In this document: positions 7,726 through 16,853 of the stretch, piece by piece
Position numbering within the stretch: the first letter of the stretch is position 1
How the letters are laid out: the number at the start of each line of letters is the position of its first letter
Source of the DNA: Halorubrum salinarum
GTDB lineage: Archaea; Halobacteriota; Halobacteria; Halobacteriales; Haloferacaceae
Direction of reading: 5' to 3'
Assembly: GCF_013267195.1 (NCBI RefSeq)
Contig: NZ_CP053941.1
Span: forward strand, 1,550,001-1,614,000
Length of the DNA: 64,000 bases
The notes under the pieces: generated by a model
What the model was told of the DNA's origin: nothing
Databases searched by the model: none
The model's input: only the letters and a program-made list of their open reading frames with translations
Made by a program: the position numbers and the translations under genes

Positions 7726-8775
7726 ATGGACGGACCGCTGTGGACGGACACGCACGCGCCCGACCTCGACGAGATCCGGCAGGACGAGGCCCGCGACCGC
7801 CTGCGTCGGGCCGTCGACGAGCCGATGAACCTCGTCGTCCAGGGGCCGCCGGGGGTCGGGAAGACGGCGGCGGCGCGCGCGCTCGCCGAGGCGTCACACG
7901 CCGACCCGGACGCCGACCTGATCGAGATCAACGTCGCCGACTTCTTCGGGCGGACCAAAAAGGAGATCCGGACCGACCCGCGGTTCGAGGGGTTCCTCGC
8001 GGGGCGGAGCTCGATGGCGAAACGCGACATGATAAACCGCGTGCTGAAGGAGTCGGCGTCGTACGCGCCGATGTCCGGCGAGTACAAGACGGTCCTGCTG
8101 GACAACGCGGAGGCGATCCGAGAGGACTTCCAGCAGGCGCTGCGCCGCGTGATGGAGAAGCACCACCGCACCACCCAGTTCGTGATCGCGACGCGCCAGC
8201 CCTCGAAGCTCATCGCCCCGATCCGGTCGCGCTGCTTCCCGGTCCGGGTCCGCTCGCCGACCACCGACGAGACGATCGACGTCCTCGAAGCGATCTGCGA
8301 GCGCGAGGGCGTCGACTACGACGGCGACGGGCTGGAGTTCGTCGCCAGCGCGGCCGGCGGCGACCTCCGGGAGGCGATCCTCTCGGCGCAGGCGACCGCG
8401 GTCGAGGGCGGCGAGGTCACCATGTCGACCGCCTACGAGACGCTCGGCGACGTGGGCGACGACGACGCGATCCGCGGGGCGCTTGCCGACGCCCGCGCCG
8501 GCGACCTGAAGGACGCCCGCTCGGCACTCGACGACCTGCTCGAAGAGGGATACGACGGGCAGGAGCTGCTCCGCGAGACGCTCCGCGTCGCCCGCGCCGG
8601 CTCCGAGTACGGCGGCGACGACCTCGCGCGGCTCCACGCGCTCGCGGGCGAGGCCGACCTCGACCTGTCCGACGGGCTCCACGACACGACCCACCTCGTC
8701 CACCTGCTCGCGGCGTGGGCGGCGGGACGGACCGAGCTCTCCCCCGAACTCCGGGACGCGGAGGCGGCGTCGTGA
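7726..8775 (+). CDS. Replication factor C small-subunit paralogue
   Basis: A 349-aa AAA+ clamp-loader subunit. Walker A is intact (GPPGVGKTAAA, about residue 40), and the SRC arginine-finger motif is present in PIRSRCF. The Walker B region reads LLDNAEAI rather than the usual DEAD-type motif, so the catalytic glutamate appears to be replaced by Asn. Sensor 1 is IATRQPSK rather than the usual Asn-containing sequence. Haloarchaea carry more than one RFC small subunit, and this looks like the divergent one, perhaps a mainly structural or slow-ATPase member of the pentamer. It overlaps the downstream decarboxylase by GTGA. Confidence 0.85.
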   Translation: MDGPLWTDTHAPDLDEIRQDEARDRLRRAVDEPMNLVVQGPPGVGKTAAARALAEASHADPDADLIEINVADFFGRTKKEIRTDPRFEGFLAGRSSMAKRDMINRVLKESASYAPMSGEYKTVLLDNAEAIREDFQQALRRVMEKHHRTTQFVIATRQPSKLIAPIRSRCFPVRVRSPTTDETIDVLEAICEREGVDYDGDGLEFVASAAGGDLREAILSAQATAVEGGEVTMSTAYETLGDVGDDDAIRGALADARAGDLKDARSALDDLLEEGYDGQELLRETLRVARAGSEYGGDDLARLHALAGEADLDLSDGLHDTTHLVHLLAAWAAGRTELSPELRDAEAAS

Positions 8776-9416
8776 CCCGCCGCCCGCCGCTCTCGCGGCT
8801 GCTCCCCTTCCCGGTCGTCGACGCCGCGTGGGACCTGGCGCTCGTCCCGGCGCTCGCTGGCGCCGTCGCGCTGCCGTTCGTCCCGCCCGTCGGCGTCGCG
8901 CTCGTCGCGCTCGCCGTCGGGGTCCTCTGGTTCCACCGCGACCCCGAGCGCGACCCGCCGAAGGGCGACGAGACGGTCGTCTCCCCGGCCGACGGCACCG
9001 TTTCGGTGGTCCGCGAGGAGGGCTCGCGACTCCGCGTCGGCGTGTTCATGAACGTCACCGACGTGCACGTGAACCGCGCGCCGCTCGCGGGCGAGGTGCG
9101 CGAGGTCCGCCACCGGCCCGGCGCGAACCGCCCGGCGTTCGACAAGGAGTCGGACCGCAACGAGCAGGTCGCGATCGACTTCGGGGAGTACGAGCTGCTC
9201 GTCATCGCGGGCTGGTTCGCCCGGCGGATCCACCCGTCGGTCGAGCCGGGTGACCGCGTCGAGCGCGGCGACCGCGTCGGGCACGTCTCGTTCGGCTCCC
9301 GCGCCGACGTGGTCCTGCCCGCGGACGTGGGCCGCGAGGACCTGCTCGTCGCCGAGGGCGACGGCGTCCGCGCGGGCGAGACGATCATCGCGGAGCGCCC
9401 GAGCGACGACGGGTAG
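8772..9416 (+). CDS. Phosphatidylserine (archaetidylserine) decarboxylase
   Basis: A 214-aa pyruvoyl-dependent decarboxylase that makes the ethanolamine head group of archaeal phospholipids. Two hydrophobic segments (about residues 18-48) anchor it in the membrane. The family features SPADGTV, the FMNVTDVHVNR histidine region and the self-cleavage site FGSRADV are present; the Ser of GSR should become the pyruvoyl group. It belongs to the short class. The start is a GTG overlapping the RFC stop (GTGA), the only start giving a normal-length protein. The coupling to RFC is positional only. Confidence 0.88.
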   Translation: MTRRPPLSRLLPFPVVDAAWDLALVPALAGAVALPFVPPVGVALVALAVGVLWFHRDPERDPPKGDETVVSPADGTVSVVREEGSRLRVGVFMNVTDVHVNRAPLAGEVREVRHRPGANRPAFDKESDRNEQVAIDFGEYELLVIAGWFARRIHPSVEPGDRVERGDRVGHVSFGSRADVVLPADVGREDLLVAEGDGVRAGETIIAERPSDDG

Positions 9417-9501
9417 CGCCGCCGCGTCGCGACGCGGTCGCCGCGTCGGCCGTTCGAATCGGGCCATACGCTTTTGTTTCGTCCGCGAGACCGTGTCTTC
9501 G

Positions 9502-10152
9502 ATGACGGAAGAGACAATCCACGAGTCGAGCCGGTCGCGGACCCGACAGGGGCTGGCCACGTACCTCCGCCGGATCGCCCGCGCGCTCGGTCGCGGCGAG
9601 CCCGTGCCGGTCGACGAGGACGGGACGGTGACGGTCGACGCGGCCGGGACCGGCGACGTCGAGGTCGAACTCGAACGGGAGGACGGCACGGTCCACTTCG
9701 AGATAGAGGTGGAGTGGCCCGAGGAGGAGGTCGCCGTCGACGAGGACGCGAGCGCGAGCAAGGCGACGTTCGAGCTGTATACCGACAAGGCCGACAAGTT
9801 CCGCTGGCGGCTCCGCCACGACAACGGCAACATCATCGCCGACGGCGGCGAGGGATACGCCGACAAGCGCGACGCCAGCTCCGGCATCGAGAGCGTCCAG
9901 CGGAACGCGGCGGGCGCGCACGTCATCGACGTCTCGCGCGACGAGGAGGCCCCCGAGGAGGGCGGCAGCGACGCCGCGTTCGAGCTGTTCCGCGACAAGG
10001 CGGACGAGTACCGCTGGCGGCTCCGTCACGACAACGGCAACATCATCGCCGACAGCGGCCAGGGGTACGCCTCCAAGCAGAAGGCGAAACAGGGCCTCAA
10101 CAGCGTCAAGTCGAACGCGCCGGGCGCGGCCGTCGAGAAGCCGGCGGAGTAG
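9502..10152 (+). CDS. Amphi-Trp plus double DUF1508 (HVO_2922-type) protein
   Basis: A 216-aa protein in three parts. Residues 1-80 resemble the haloarchaeal amphi-Trp domain, ending in FEIEVEWPEEE. Two repeated DUF1508/YegP-like domains follow, each containing the near-identical core WRLRHDNGNIIAD (about residues 105 and 175). DUF1508 domains are small beta-alpha folds, often dimeric, with no settled function. The two repeats look like an internal duplication that makes the dimer in one chain. The start ATG follows an ACGCTTTTG box by about 30 nt. Confidence 0.8.
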   Translation: MTEETIHESSRSRTRQGLATYLRRIARALGRGEPVPVDEDGTVTVDAAGTGDVEVELEREDGTVHFEIEVEWPEEEVAVDEDASASKATFELYTDKADKFRWRLRHDNGNIIADGGEGYADKRDASSGIESVQRNAAGAHVIDVSRDEEAPEEGGSDAAFELFRDKADEYRWRLRHDNGNIIADSGQGYASKQKAKQGLNSVKSNAPGAAVEKPAE

Positions 10153-10257
10153 ATCTCGGTCCCGCGGCGAGGCGCCCGCGGTCCGACCGCCGCCCCGCCC
10201 GCGGCGCGACCGCGGACCGCACCGCTTATTCGCCGGCCTTCACTACCTCTGAGCGAC

Positions 10258-11418
10258 ATGGACGCGCTCGACGCCAAGTACCCGTTCTTCGCGAGCGCCC
10301 GCGAGGCGGTCGCGTCGGCCGCGGTGTCGCTGCCGGAGCTCGTCGCGACCGACGCCCCGGCGGTCGACCGCGCCCGCGAGCGCGTCGAACGCGCCCTCCT
10401 CGAGGGGACCGTCGCCTCCGAGAGCGGCGCGTTCCCCGGCGAGTCCGCGTACGACACCCAGGCGGAGCTGCTCTCGTACCCCATCGCGCGGATCCTCGTC
10501 TCGCTGCTCGACTCCGACCCCGCCATCGAGAAGTACGCCGCCGCGGAGGCGGCGACCGCTATGGAGCGGGTCCGCCGCGACTTAGAGACCGACGACGAAC
10601 TGCGCTCCGTGTCGGCCGCGACGGTCGCGCTCGACGACCTGCTCGCCGAGTTCGACCTCGTCGACGCCGTGCGACCGGACGCGACCGCGCCCGCCGGCGC
10701 CCGCGGCGCGGGGGCCGCGACGGGCGGCGGGGCCGGCCGCGACCCCGACAGCTACCGGATCGACGTCGGCCCGTACCTCCGGCTCACCTCCCCCGAGTGG
10801 GGCGACTCGTGGCGGCTTGTCAACCGGGCGCTCGCCGACGGCGCGGTGCGGGTCTCCCGAGAGGAGCTGCTCGCGGCGCTGGAGGCCGCCGTCGAGGCGC
10901 GGGTCGCCGAGGGGCTCCCTTTCGAACTGGGCGCCGACGAGGAGATCGCCGCGGCGCTGGAGTCGCGCGTCGCCGACCTCCGGCGGCTGCTCTCCGAGCG
11001 GACGTACGCCGAGCCGCCGGACGTCGTCGCCCCCGCGCTGTTCCCGCCGTGTATGACGAACCTGATCGAGAAGGCGGAGCGCGACGCCGCGCTCTCCGCG
11101 GCCGAGTCGTTCGCGCTGATGGCGTTCCTCGTCGGCATCGGCATGACGCCCGACGAGGTCGTCGCCTTCTGCGCCGACACGAGCCTCGACGCCGAGGGGA
11201 TCCGCTACCAGACGGAGTTCCTCACCGACGACCGCGGGACCCAGTACCCCCCGCCGACCTGCGAGACGCTCGCGAACTACGGGATCTGCCACAACGAGGA
11301 CGACCACATGCAGGTCGCGGCCGACCCGCTCTCGTACTACGAGACCCGGGTGGCCGCGGCCGACGAGGTGACCGACTGGCGGGCGGACCGCGAGACGGAC
11401 GAGACGGAAGCGGCGTGA
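10258..11418 (+). CDS. priL: DNA primase large subunit PriL
   Basis: A 386-aa regulatory subunit of archaeal-eukaryotic primase, which makes RNA primers with PriS. The N-terminal half is helical and acidic. The C-terminal domain carries four cysteines for the 4Fe-4S cluster in the expected order: FPPC, AFC, PPTC and GICH (all within about residues 260-345). An Ala/Gly-rich linker near residue 145 separates the halves. The ATG lies about 30 nt after a CGCTTATTCG box. The length is typical for haloarchaea. PriS is not in the window. Confidence 0.92.
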   Translation: MDALDAKYPFFASAREAVASAAVSLPELVATDAPAVDRARERVERALLEGTVASESGAFPGESAYDTQAELLSYPIARILVSLLDSDPAIEKYAAAEAATAMERVRRDLETDDELRSVSAATVALDDLLAEFDLVDAVRPDATAPAGARGAGAATGGGAGRDPDSYRIDVGPYLRLTSPEWGDSWRLVNRALADGAVRVSREELLAALEAAVEARVAEGLPFELGADEEIAAALESRVADLRRLLSERTYAEPPDVVAPALFPPCMTNLIEKAERDAALSAAESFALMAFLVGIGMTPDEVVAFCADTSLDAEGIRYQTEFLTDDRGTQYPPPTCETLANYGICHNEDDHMQVAADPLSYYETRVAAADEVTDWRADRETDETEAA

Positions 11419-11473
11419 GCGCGACGAACCGAACGCGACGGCAGAAGTAACGGACCGCGGCGGCTCAGGAGGT

Positions 11474-11689
11474 CTACGATCCGTCGTTCGCCCGCATCAG
11501 GAACGTCCCGACGCCGGCCATCAACAGGACGAACCCGGTCAGGAGCGCGACGAGCGCGATCGCCCCTGTCTCCGGGAGGACCGCCGACCCGCCGAAGGTG
11601 ACCCCGATGGCGACCAGCCCGACGATGAACACCGCGGCCGCCGCCAGCGAGACCGCGATCTGCCGACGGAACTCCGCATCGATTTCCAT
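11474..11689 (-). CDS. Small two-helix membrane protein
   Basis: A 71-aa protein with two hydrophobic helices, about residues 13-32 and 42-63, starting MEIDAEFRRQIAVSL and ending FLMRANDGS. I do not recognise a characterised family. An AAAAAAG stretch lies upstream of its start. It is convergent with priL, with a 55-nt gap, and near the zinc-ribbon gene on the same strand. Codon use and composition match the chromosome, so it is probably a genuine conserved haloarchaeal gene. Confidence 0.65.
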   Translation of the reverse strand: MEIDAEFRRQIAVSLAAAAVFIVGLVAIGVTFGGSAVLPETGAIALVALLTGFVLLMAGVGTFLMRANDGS

Positions 11690-11746
11690 GCTCGCGGCTT
11701 CCCGTCGCCGCTAAAAAAGGACTTCGATGGGCGCCCCGCCCGCCGC

Positions 11747-11938
11747 TCACGTCGCGAGGTGCGTGATGTCCCGCCGCAGCGTGTACCCCTGCGGAACGCC
11801 GACGGCCCCGAGACAGTCGTCGCACAACACCCGCTCGTAGTCGCGGTTGGTCTCCTTCTCCAGCAGGGAGACGTCAGCGAGCGGGAACACCGACTCGCAC
11901 CGGTCGCACTCCGCCTTGTCGCCGTCGACGATCTTCAT
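11747..11938 (-). CDS. Small zinc-ribbon protein
   Basis: A 63-aa protein with two CxxC pairs, CDRC (about residue 10) and CDDC (about residue 42), which should bind one zinc. The longer frame starts at 11989, but a strong TATA box at 11957-11968 lies inside that extension. The ATG at 11938 is about 25 nt downstream of it and is the likely leaderless start. It ends RDITHLAT. The role is unknown; similar tiny zinc proteins are common in haloarchaea. Confidence 0.7.
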   Translation of the reverse strand: MKIVDGDKAECDRCESVFPLADVSLLEKETNRDYERVLCDDCLGAVGVPQGYTLRRDITHLAT

Positions 11939-11954
11939 CGCCTCCCCGTTCCCG

Positions 11955-11970
11955 AGATCGATATATAAAA
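11955..11970 (-). promoter_or_regulatory. TATA box of the zinc-ribbon gene
   Basis: The minus strand reads ATTTTATATATCG, a strong archaeal TATA element. Its centre is about 25 nt before the ATG at 11938, which sets that start codon as leaderless. Confidence 0.7.
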
Positions 11971-12062
11971 TCGCGGCCGGCGTTATCACTCCGGATAGCG
12001 GCTCGTCGCGAAAAAATCGGTGCGTGTCGACGCGGTCGGCGTCGAGGGAGTCGCGCGCCGGC

Positions 12063-12407
12063 TCAGCCGAAGAGCTCGCCGAGCCCTTCGCCGCCGTCGC
12101 CCTCGTCCTCGTCGTCGTCGTCCGCCTCGTCGGCGGCCTCGGCCTCGTCGGCCTCGTCCTCGTCGTCGTCGGCCTCGTCGGCGGCCTCGGCGTCCGCGGA
12201 GCCGCCCGCGGCGGCGCCGGCGGCCGGGGCCGCGGCGGCCGTCTCGATGGCCTCCTCGATGTCGACGTCCTCCAGCGCGGCGACGAGCGCCTTGACGCGG
12301 GACTCCTCGACGTCGACGCCGGCGGCTTCCAGCACGCCGGTGACGTTGTCTTCGTTGATCTCTTCGCCAGTCTCGTTCAGGATGAGCGCAGCGTAAACGT
12401 ATTCCAT
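12063..12407 (-). CDS. rpl12: Ribosomal protein P1 (L12e)
   Basis: A 114-aa acidic stalk protein that recruits translation factors to the large ribosomal subunit. It has the helical dimerisation domain ([14 protein letters not shown] onward), an Ala-rich hinge near residue 60, a highly acidic Asp/Glu/Ala tract and the conserved factor-binding tail GLGELFG. It is the last gene of the L1-L10-P1 operon, 16 nt after L10. Its tail matches the GLGAMFG end of L10/P0, as expected because both bind the same factors. Confidence 0.96.
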   Translation of the reverse strand: MEYVYAALILNETGEEINEDNVTGVLEAAGVDVEESRVKALVAALEDVDIEEAIETAAAAPAAGAAAGGSADAEAADEADDDEDEADEAEAADEADDDDEDEGDGGEGLGELFG

Positions 12408-12423
12408 TGGTGTGTACCTCGTG

Positions 12424-13467
12424 TTATCCGAACATCGCGCCGAGTCCTTCGCCGCCGTCGTCGCCGTCGTCGTCGTCGGCGTCGTCGTCGGCCTCCTCGG
12501 CGTCTTCCGTGTTGTCGTCCGCCTGTTCCTCTTCCTCGTCGGCGTCGTCCGTCGCCGGCTCCGCGGCCGGCGCGGCCTCGACGCCCTGGAGCTCCTCGGG
12601 GAGCGCCTCCTCGTCGTCGATCTGCGCCGCGAGCGCGCGGAGCTGGGCGTCGGCCTTCCCGATCAGGTCGGGCACGACGTCCGGGCTCTCGATCTCCGCG
12701 AACAGGCCGACGGACTTCGCCTCGCCGGACGCCTTCGCGATGAGGGCGCCCGCGGTGGCGGCCGTCGGGTACGCGGCGTTGATCGAGAGGTTGCGCGCGG
12801 CGGCCGCGGCGGACCGGATGTCCGCCTCGTACTCGTCGACGTCGAGTTCGAGCTCGTCGGGCTCGAACAGCACGCCCTCGGAGTAGACGGCCTTCAGGTC
12901 GAGGCCGACCTCCTTGGGCTCGATGCCGAGCTCGACGAGGACGTTCGCGAGGTCGTCGTCGACGACCTCGCCCTCCTCCAGCACGGTCGAGTCCTCGGTC
13001 ACCTTGATCGAGCCGTCCATGATGCGGGCGGCCGCGCCCACGGTCTGGAGCTCGCCGACGAACGGCCCCGGGTCGACGCCGGTGTCGCCCTCGGGGATCA
13101 CGATGTCGTTGGGGGCCACCTCGCCCGCGTTGATCGGGGCGGGGGTCTTCGAGGCTTCGAGCTGCTTGAAGAGGCCGAACGGGTTGTCGTTGGTGCCGAC
13201 GAGCGCCACCTGGCCGCTGACGTACTCCGTCAGCGCCTCGACGCCGTCGCCGACCTCCTCGAGCGCCCGGTTCGTGAGCGTGTTGCGGCTCATGCGGACG
13301 GCGGCCGAGCCGTGGAGCTCCCGGCGCATGGCCTGGAGCTGCCGGCTCGGGATGCCGGACACGCCGACGATCCCGACGGACTGGTAGGAGTCGATGAACT
13401 CGACGAGCTCGTCGACCTCCTCCCGCTTCCACTCGGGGATCGTCTCGGTCTTGCGGACCGAGCTCAT
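12424..13467 (-). CDS. rpl10: Ribosomal protein L10 (P0)
   Basis: A 347-aa stalk base protein. The N-terminal rRNA-binding domain ([14 protein letters not shown]) is followed by an archaeal insertion domain, C-terminal helices that hold P1 dimers, an acidic linker and the terminal GEGLGAMFG. It overlaps L1 by ATGA at 13464-13467 and lies directly before P1, so the three proteins are probably made in a coupled way. Length and order match other haloarchaea. Confidence 0.96.
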   Translation of the reverse strand: MSSVRKTETIPEWKREEVDELVEFIDSYQSVGIVGVSGIPSRQLQAMRRELHGSAAVRMSRNTLTNRALEEVGDGVEALTEYVSGQVALVGTNDNPFGLFKQLEASKTPAPINAGEVAPNDIVIPEGDTGVDPGPFVGELQTVGAAARIMDGSIKVTEDSTVLEEGEVVDDDLANVLVELGIEPKEVGLDLKAVYSEGVLFEPDELELDVDEYEADIRSAAAAARNLSINAAYPTAATAGALIAKASGEAKSVGLFAEIESPDVVPDLIGKADAQLRALAAQIDDEEALPEELQGVEAAPAAEPATDDADEEEEQADDNTEDAEEADDDADDDDGDDGGEGLGAMFG

Positions 13468-14102
13468 ACGGGCACCTCCTTCGCGGGACCCATCGTGGTC
13501 TTCACGTAGATCCCGTCGATGTTGAGCGGGCCCTTCTCGAGGTTCGCTTCGAGTCGCCGGATGATGACGTCGATGTTGTCCGAGATCGCGTCGGCGCCCA
13601 TGTCCTCGGCGCCGACGCGGGTGTGGAACGTGCGCCGGTCGCGCGACCGGAGCTGCACCGTGTTCTTCATCCGGTTGACGGTCTCGACGATGTCGTCGTC
13701 CGGCTGTAGTGGGGTAGGCATCTTCCCGCGCGGACCGAGGACGGTACCGAGGTACCGACCGATGTCCTGCATCAGGTTGGCCTCGGCGACGAAGAAGTCG
13801 GTGTCGTCGGCGAGGTCCTTTGCGCGGTCGTCGTCGTCTCCGAGGTCTTCGAGGTCGTCGCTGTCGAGCACTTCGTCAGCGACCTCCTCTGCGCGGACGG
13901 CGGTTTCGCCCTCCGCGAAGACGACGATCTGTGTCTCCTGCCCCGTTCCAGCCGGCAGCACGACGGACTCGTCGATACGGTTCGACGGATCGTTGAGGTC
14001 GAGGTCTCGCAGGTTGATCGCGATGTCCACGGTCTCGCGGAAGTTCCGCTCGGGCGCATCGTCGAGTGCGAGGGTTACGGCCTCTTGTATTGTGTCTGCC
14101 AT
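13464..14102 (-). CDS. rpl1: Ribosomal protein L1
   Basis: A 212-aa large-subunit protein that binds the L1 stalk of 23S rRNA and helps release of deacylated tRNA. Family features include [10 protein letters not shown] (about residue 120) and the C-terminal [14 protein letters not shown] chose the ATG at 14102 because an excellent Shine-Dalgarno sequence, GGAGGTG, lies just upstream; the open frame continues far beyond only because of high GC. In archaea L1 is a known translational repressor of its own operon, and the leader here has structure consistent with that. Confidence 0.96.
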   Translation of the reverse strand: MADTIQEAVTLALDDAPERNFRETVDIAINLRDLDLNDPSNRIDESVVLPAGTGQETQIVVFAEGETAVRAEEVADEVLDSDDLEDLGDDDDRAKDLADDTDFFVAEANLMQDIGRYLGTVLGPRGKMPTPLQPDDDIVETVNRMKNTVQLRSRDRRTFHTRVGAEDMGADAISDNIDVIIRRLEANLEKGPLNIDGIYVKTTMGPAKEVPV

Positions 14103-14196
14103 TTTCACCTCCGTAGTACGCAGGTCGCTCCTACGGGTCAGTGAAACAGGCGAAGCCTGTCTCATCGGAGAGTGGTTCATCGGAGGTTTAAAAGCG
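14103..14196 (-). promoter_or_regulatory. L1 operon promoter and structured 5' leader
   Basis: The minus strand carries the TATA box GCTTTTAAACC (14187-14195). It predicts a leader of about 65 nt, unusual in this mostly leaderless genome. The leader contains a hairpin, GACAGGC-TTC-GCCTGTT, at about 14143-14163 and ends with GGAGGTG before the ATG. In Halobacterium and Methanococcus, L1 represses translation by binding a 23S-like site in its mRNA. This leader probably holds such a site, but I have not modelled the fold. Confidence 0.6.
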
Positions 14197-14396
14197 TCGA
14201 ACCGCCGGTCGCCGTGTGAACCGGCGACAGGGCCGCTCCGGGTCGTTCGCGCGCTCGCGTTCGGACCCGGCGCCCGTCGTCGGCCGCCGCGGCCCGAATT
14301 CGACGGGCGTCGAAGGCCGAAACGTCGGATAGGGGAACCCTTTTGACGGCGGTCGCCGACCCACGAGGTAATGACGCAGGGTGGTCCGCCGTGACG

Positions 14397-15941
14397 ATGG
14401 ACGACCGTATCGAGGACCTCCGGGAGCGCCGCGAGCGGGCGGCGAAGGGCGGGGGCGAAGAACGGATCCAGTCGCAACACGACAAGGGGAAGATGACCGC
14501 CCGCGAGCGGATCGACTACTTCCTCGACGACGGCACCTTCCACGAGTTCGACCGGTTCCGCACCCACCGCAACCACACGTTCGGGATGGAGGAACAGCAG
14601 ATCCCGGGCGACGGGGTGGTGACCGGCTACGGCGAGGTGAACGGCCGGAAGACGTTCGTGTTCGCGCACGACTTCACCGTCTTCGGCGGGTCGCTCGGCG
14701 AGGTGTTCGCCGAGAAGGTGTGTAAGGTGATGGACAAGGCGATGGACGTGGGCGCGCCGGTTGTCGGCCTCAACGACTCCGCGGGCGCCCGGATCCAGGA
14801 GGGGGTCGCCTCGCTCGGCGGCTTCGCGGAGATATTCCGGCGCAACACGGAGGCCTCGGGCGTGATCCCCCAGATCTCGGCGATCATGGGCCCGTGCGCG
14901 GGCGGCGCGGTGTACTCCCCCGCCATCACGGACTTCACCTTCATGGTGAAGGACACCTCCCACATGTTCATCACCGGGCCGGACGTCATCGAGACGGTCA
15001 CCGGCGAGGAGGTGAGCTTCGAGGAGCTCGGCGGCGCGGTCACCCACTCGTCGACCTCCGGCGTCGCGCACTTCGCCGAGGAGAGCGAGGAGGAGGCGCT
15101 CGACGACATCGCGCGGCTGCTGTCGTACCTCCCCGCGAACAACGTGGAGGACCCGCCGCGCGTCGAGCCGTGGGACGACCCCGAGCGCGCCGACGAGGAG
15201 CTCGCCGAGATCGTCCCCGACGCGCCCCGGAAGCCGTACGACATGAAGGACGTGATCGCGAGCGTCACCGACGAGGGCTCCTTCTTCGAGGTGCACGAGA
15301 ACTTCGCGAAGAACATCGTCGTCGGCTTCGCCCGCCTCGACGGCCACTCCGTCGGCGTCGTCGCGAACAACCCCCGCGTGAACGCCGGCACGCTCGACAT
15401 CGAGGCGAGTCAGAAGGGCGCGCGGTTCGTCCGCTTCTGCGACGCGTTCAACATCCCCATCCTCACCTTCGAGGACGTGCCCGGCTTCATGCCCGGCACC
15501 GACCAGGAGCACAACGGGATCATCCGCCACGGCGCGAAGCTGCTGTACGCCTTCTCGGAGGCGACCGTCCCCCTGCTCACCGTCATCACCCGGAAGGCGT
15601 ACGGCGGCGCCTACTGCGTGATGTCGTCGAAGCACATCGGCGGCGACGTCAACTACGCGTGGCCCACCTCGGAGATCGCCGTGATGGGGCCGAAGGGCGC
15701 GGTCAACGTCCTCTACCGCGAGGAGCTGGCCGAGGCCGACGACCCCGACGCGCGCAGGCAGGAGCTCATCGACGAGTACCGCGAGGAGTTCGCGAACCCC
15801 TACACCGCCGCCGACCGCGGCTTCGTCGACGACGTGATCGAACCGACCGAGACGCGCGCGCGCCTCGTCGAGGACCTCAAGATGCTGAAGGGGAAGAACG
15901 CGGACCAGCCCGCCAAGAAGCACGGCAACATCCCGATCTGA
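14397..15941 (+). CDS. pccB: Propionyl-CoA carboxylase carboxyltransferase subunit PccB
   Basis: A 514-aa acyl-CoA carboxyltransferase that transfers CO2 from carboxybiotin to propionyl-CoA to form methylmalonyl-CoA. The two crotonase-like halves show the oxyanion-hole segments [11 protein letters not shown] and [15 protein letters not shown]. In haloarchaea the enzyme serves propionate and odd-chain breakdown, and can feed propionyl-CoA pools used for PHBV. The ATG at 14397 (MDDRIEDL) gives the usual family N-terminus; an upstream TTG is possible but less likely. The stop overlaps the ATG of pccX by one base. Confidence 0.92.
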   Translation: MDDRIEDLRERRERAAKGGGEERIQSQHDKGKMTARERIDYFLDDGTFHEFDRFRTHRNHTFGMEEQQIPGDGVVTGYGEVNGRKTFVFAHDFTVFGGSLGEVFAEKVCKVMDKAMDVGAPVVGLNDSAGARIQEGVASLGGFAEIFRRNTEASGVIPQISAIMGPCAGGAVYSPAITDFTFMVKDTSHMFITGPDVIETVTGEEVSFEELGGAVTHSSTSGVAHFAEESEEEALDDIARLLSYLPANNVEDPPRVEPWDDPERADEELAEIVPDAPRKPYDMKDVIASVTDEGSFFEVHENFAKNIVVGFARLDGHSVGVVANNPRVNAGTLDIEASQKGARFVRFCDAFNIPILTFEDVPGFMPGTDQEHNGIIRHGAKLLYAFSEATVPLLTVITRKAYGGAYCVMSSKHIGGDVNYAWPTSEIAVMGPKGAVNVLYREELAEADDPDARRQELIDEYREEFANPYTAADRGFVDDVIEPTETRARLVEDLKMLKGKNADQPAKKHGNIPI

Positions 15942-16261
15942 TGGCGGCCGACGACGACCCGGGCGAGGCGGGGGCGACCGACTCGGCGACCGCCGATCCG
16001 GCGGCCGCGCTCGCCGGGCTCTCCATCCCCGACGACGCCCGCGACGACGAGGCGGCCGCCATCGCCGCCGCGGTCGCCGCCCACCTCCGCGACGGCGAAC
16101 TCGCCGCCGCGGCCGCCGCCGAGGGGACGGAGGACGGCCGCGACGAGGACCGCTGGGCGTTCGCCGGCCGGATCGAGCGGCTCCACCGCCGCCGGGTGCG
16201 CGTCCCCGCCGACGCGCCCGCGGACCCGTGGACCGCGGCGGGTCGCAGCGACCGGTTCTGA
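15941..16261 (+). CDS. pccX: PccX, small subunit of haloarchaeal propionyl-CoA carboxylase
   Basis: A 106-aa acidic, Ala-rich protein starting in the TGATG overlap with pccB. The core [18 protein letters not shown] (about residue 33) and the C-terminal [10 protein letters not shown] resemble epsilon-type accessory subunits of acyl-CoA carboxylases. In Haloferax mediterranei a small third subunit, PccX, is required for activity, and this gene has the right size, position and pattern. It lies 593 nt before pccA, with an opposite-strand gene in between. Confidence 0.78.
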   Translation: MAADDDPGEAGATDSATADPAAALAGLSIPDDARDDEAAAIAAAVAAHLRDGELAAAAAAEGTEDGRDEDRWAFAGRIERLHRRRVRVPADAPADPWTAAGRSDRF

Positions 16262-16415
16262 CGCGCCGACGCGCCGCTCCGCTTTTCCCGTTCGTCCGCC
16301 CGACCCGTCGCTGGTCGAGTCCGCGACACGTCGAACGGCGCCGCCGGACGCGGCGGCGTCCGACCGCGTACATTCCCCCGACAGCGCGGCGTCGGTCCGT
16401 CGCGCCGTCGACCCG

Positions 16416-16463
16416 GCCCTGACTCAGGGCGCGTTCGCAGATACGTGCGCTGACATATATACC
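16416..16463 (-). promoter_or_regulatory. Strong TATA box and hairpin without a clear gene
   Basis: A TATATA element sits at 16452-16463. On the minus strand, a transcript starting about 25 nt downstream would soon run through the perfect inverted repeat GCCCTGA-C-TCAGGGC (given as the plus strand, 16416-16430) toward the 3' end of pccX. No convincing ORF follows on either strand. It could drive a small antisense RNA. On the plus strand it could instead start a transcript that is antisense to the small membrane gene. This is the main content of the 293-nt gap between pccX and that gene. Confidence 0.35.
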
Positions 16464-16554
16464 TGTGGTAACGGCTCACGCGGCCAGCGCGACTGCTCGT
16501 CGACGGCGTCTTCACCTGCGCTCGCGTGACCCGCGTCGGTTGCGCCCGTCCCCG

Positions 16555-16767
16555 CTACTCCGGCGTCTCGTCGCCGTCGTCGTCGGCGGTCGGCCCGCCT
16601 CGGCCGCCGAGGAGTCGATTGAGGACCACCGGCACGACGGCCACGAAGACGAGGAGCGCGCCGATCCGGACCGGCAGCGAGGCGTCGGTGGCCACGGTGA
16701 GTCCGAGGTAGACGGCGGCGCCGACCAGCACCGACGGCAGCACGTACGGGTTTCCCGCGTCGAGCAT
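16555..16767 (-). CDS. Small two-helix membrane protein between pccX and pccA
   Basis: A 70-aa protein with two hydrophobic segments (about residues 9-27 and 32-50) and an acidic tail ending DDDGDETPE. It starts MLDAGNPYVLPSVLV. I do not recognise a characterised family. It is divergent from pccA with an 86-nt gap and interrupts an otherwise co-directional carboxylase cluster. There is no obvious link to carboxylase function. Confidence 0.6.
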   Translation of the reverse strand: MLDAGNPYVLPSVLVGAAVYLGLTVATDASLPVRIGALLVFVAVVPVVLNRLLGGRGGPTADDDGDETPE

Positions 16768-16853
16768 ACCTCACCGTGGCGCCCGCGGTCCCCTTAACCG
16801 TCTCGGCACGGACCGACAGAGTTTGGTAGCAGTTGGTGGAAGAACCGACAGGA

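Noticed and set aside
13464-16373. A 969-codon minus-strand frame continuing beyond L1
   Set aside because: Only the first part (to 14102) is L1, defined by an ideal Shine-Dalgarno and TATA box. The remainder is antisense to pccB, highly Arg-rich and without domains, an effect of high GC.
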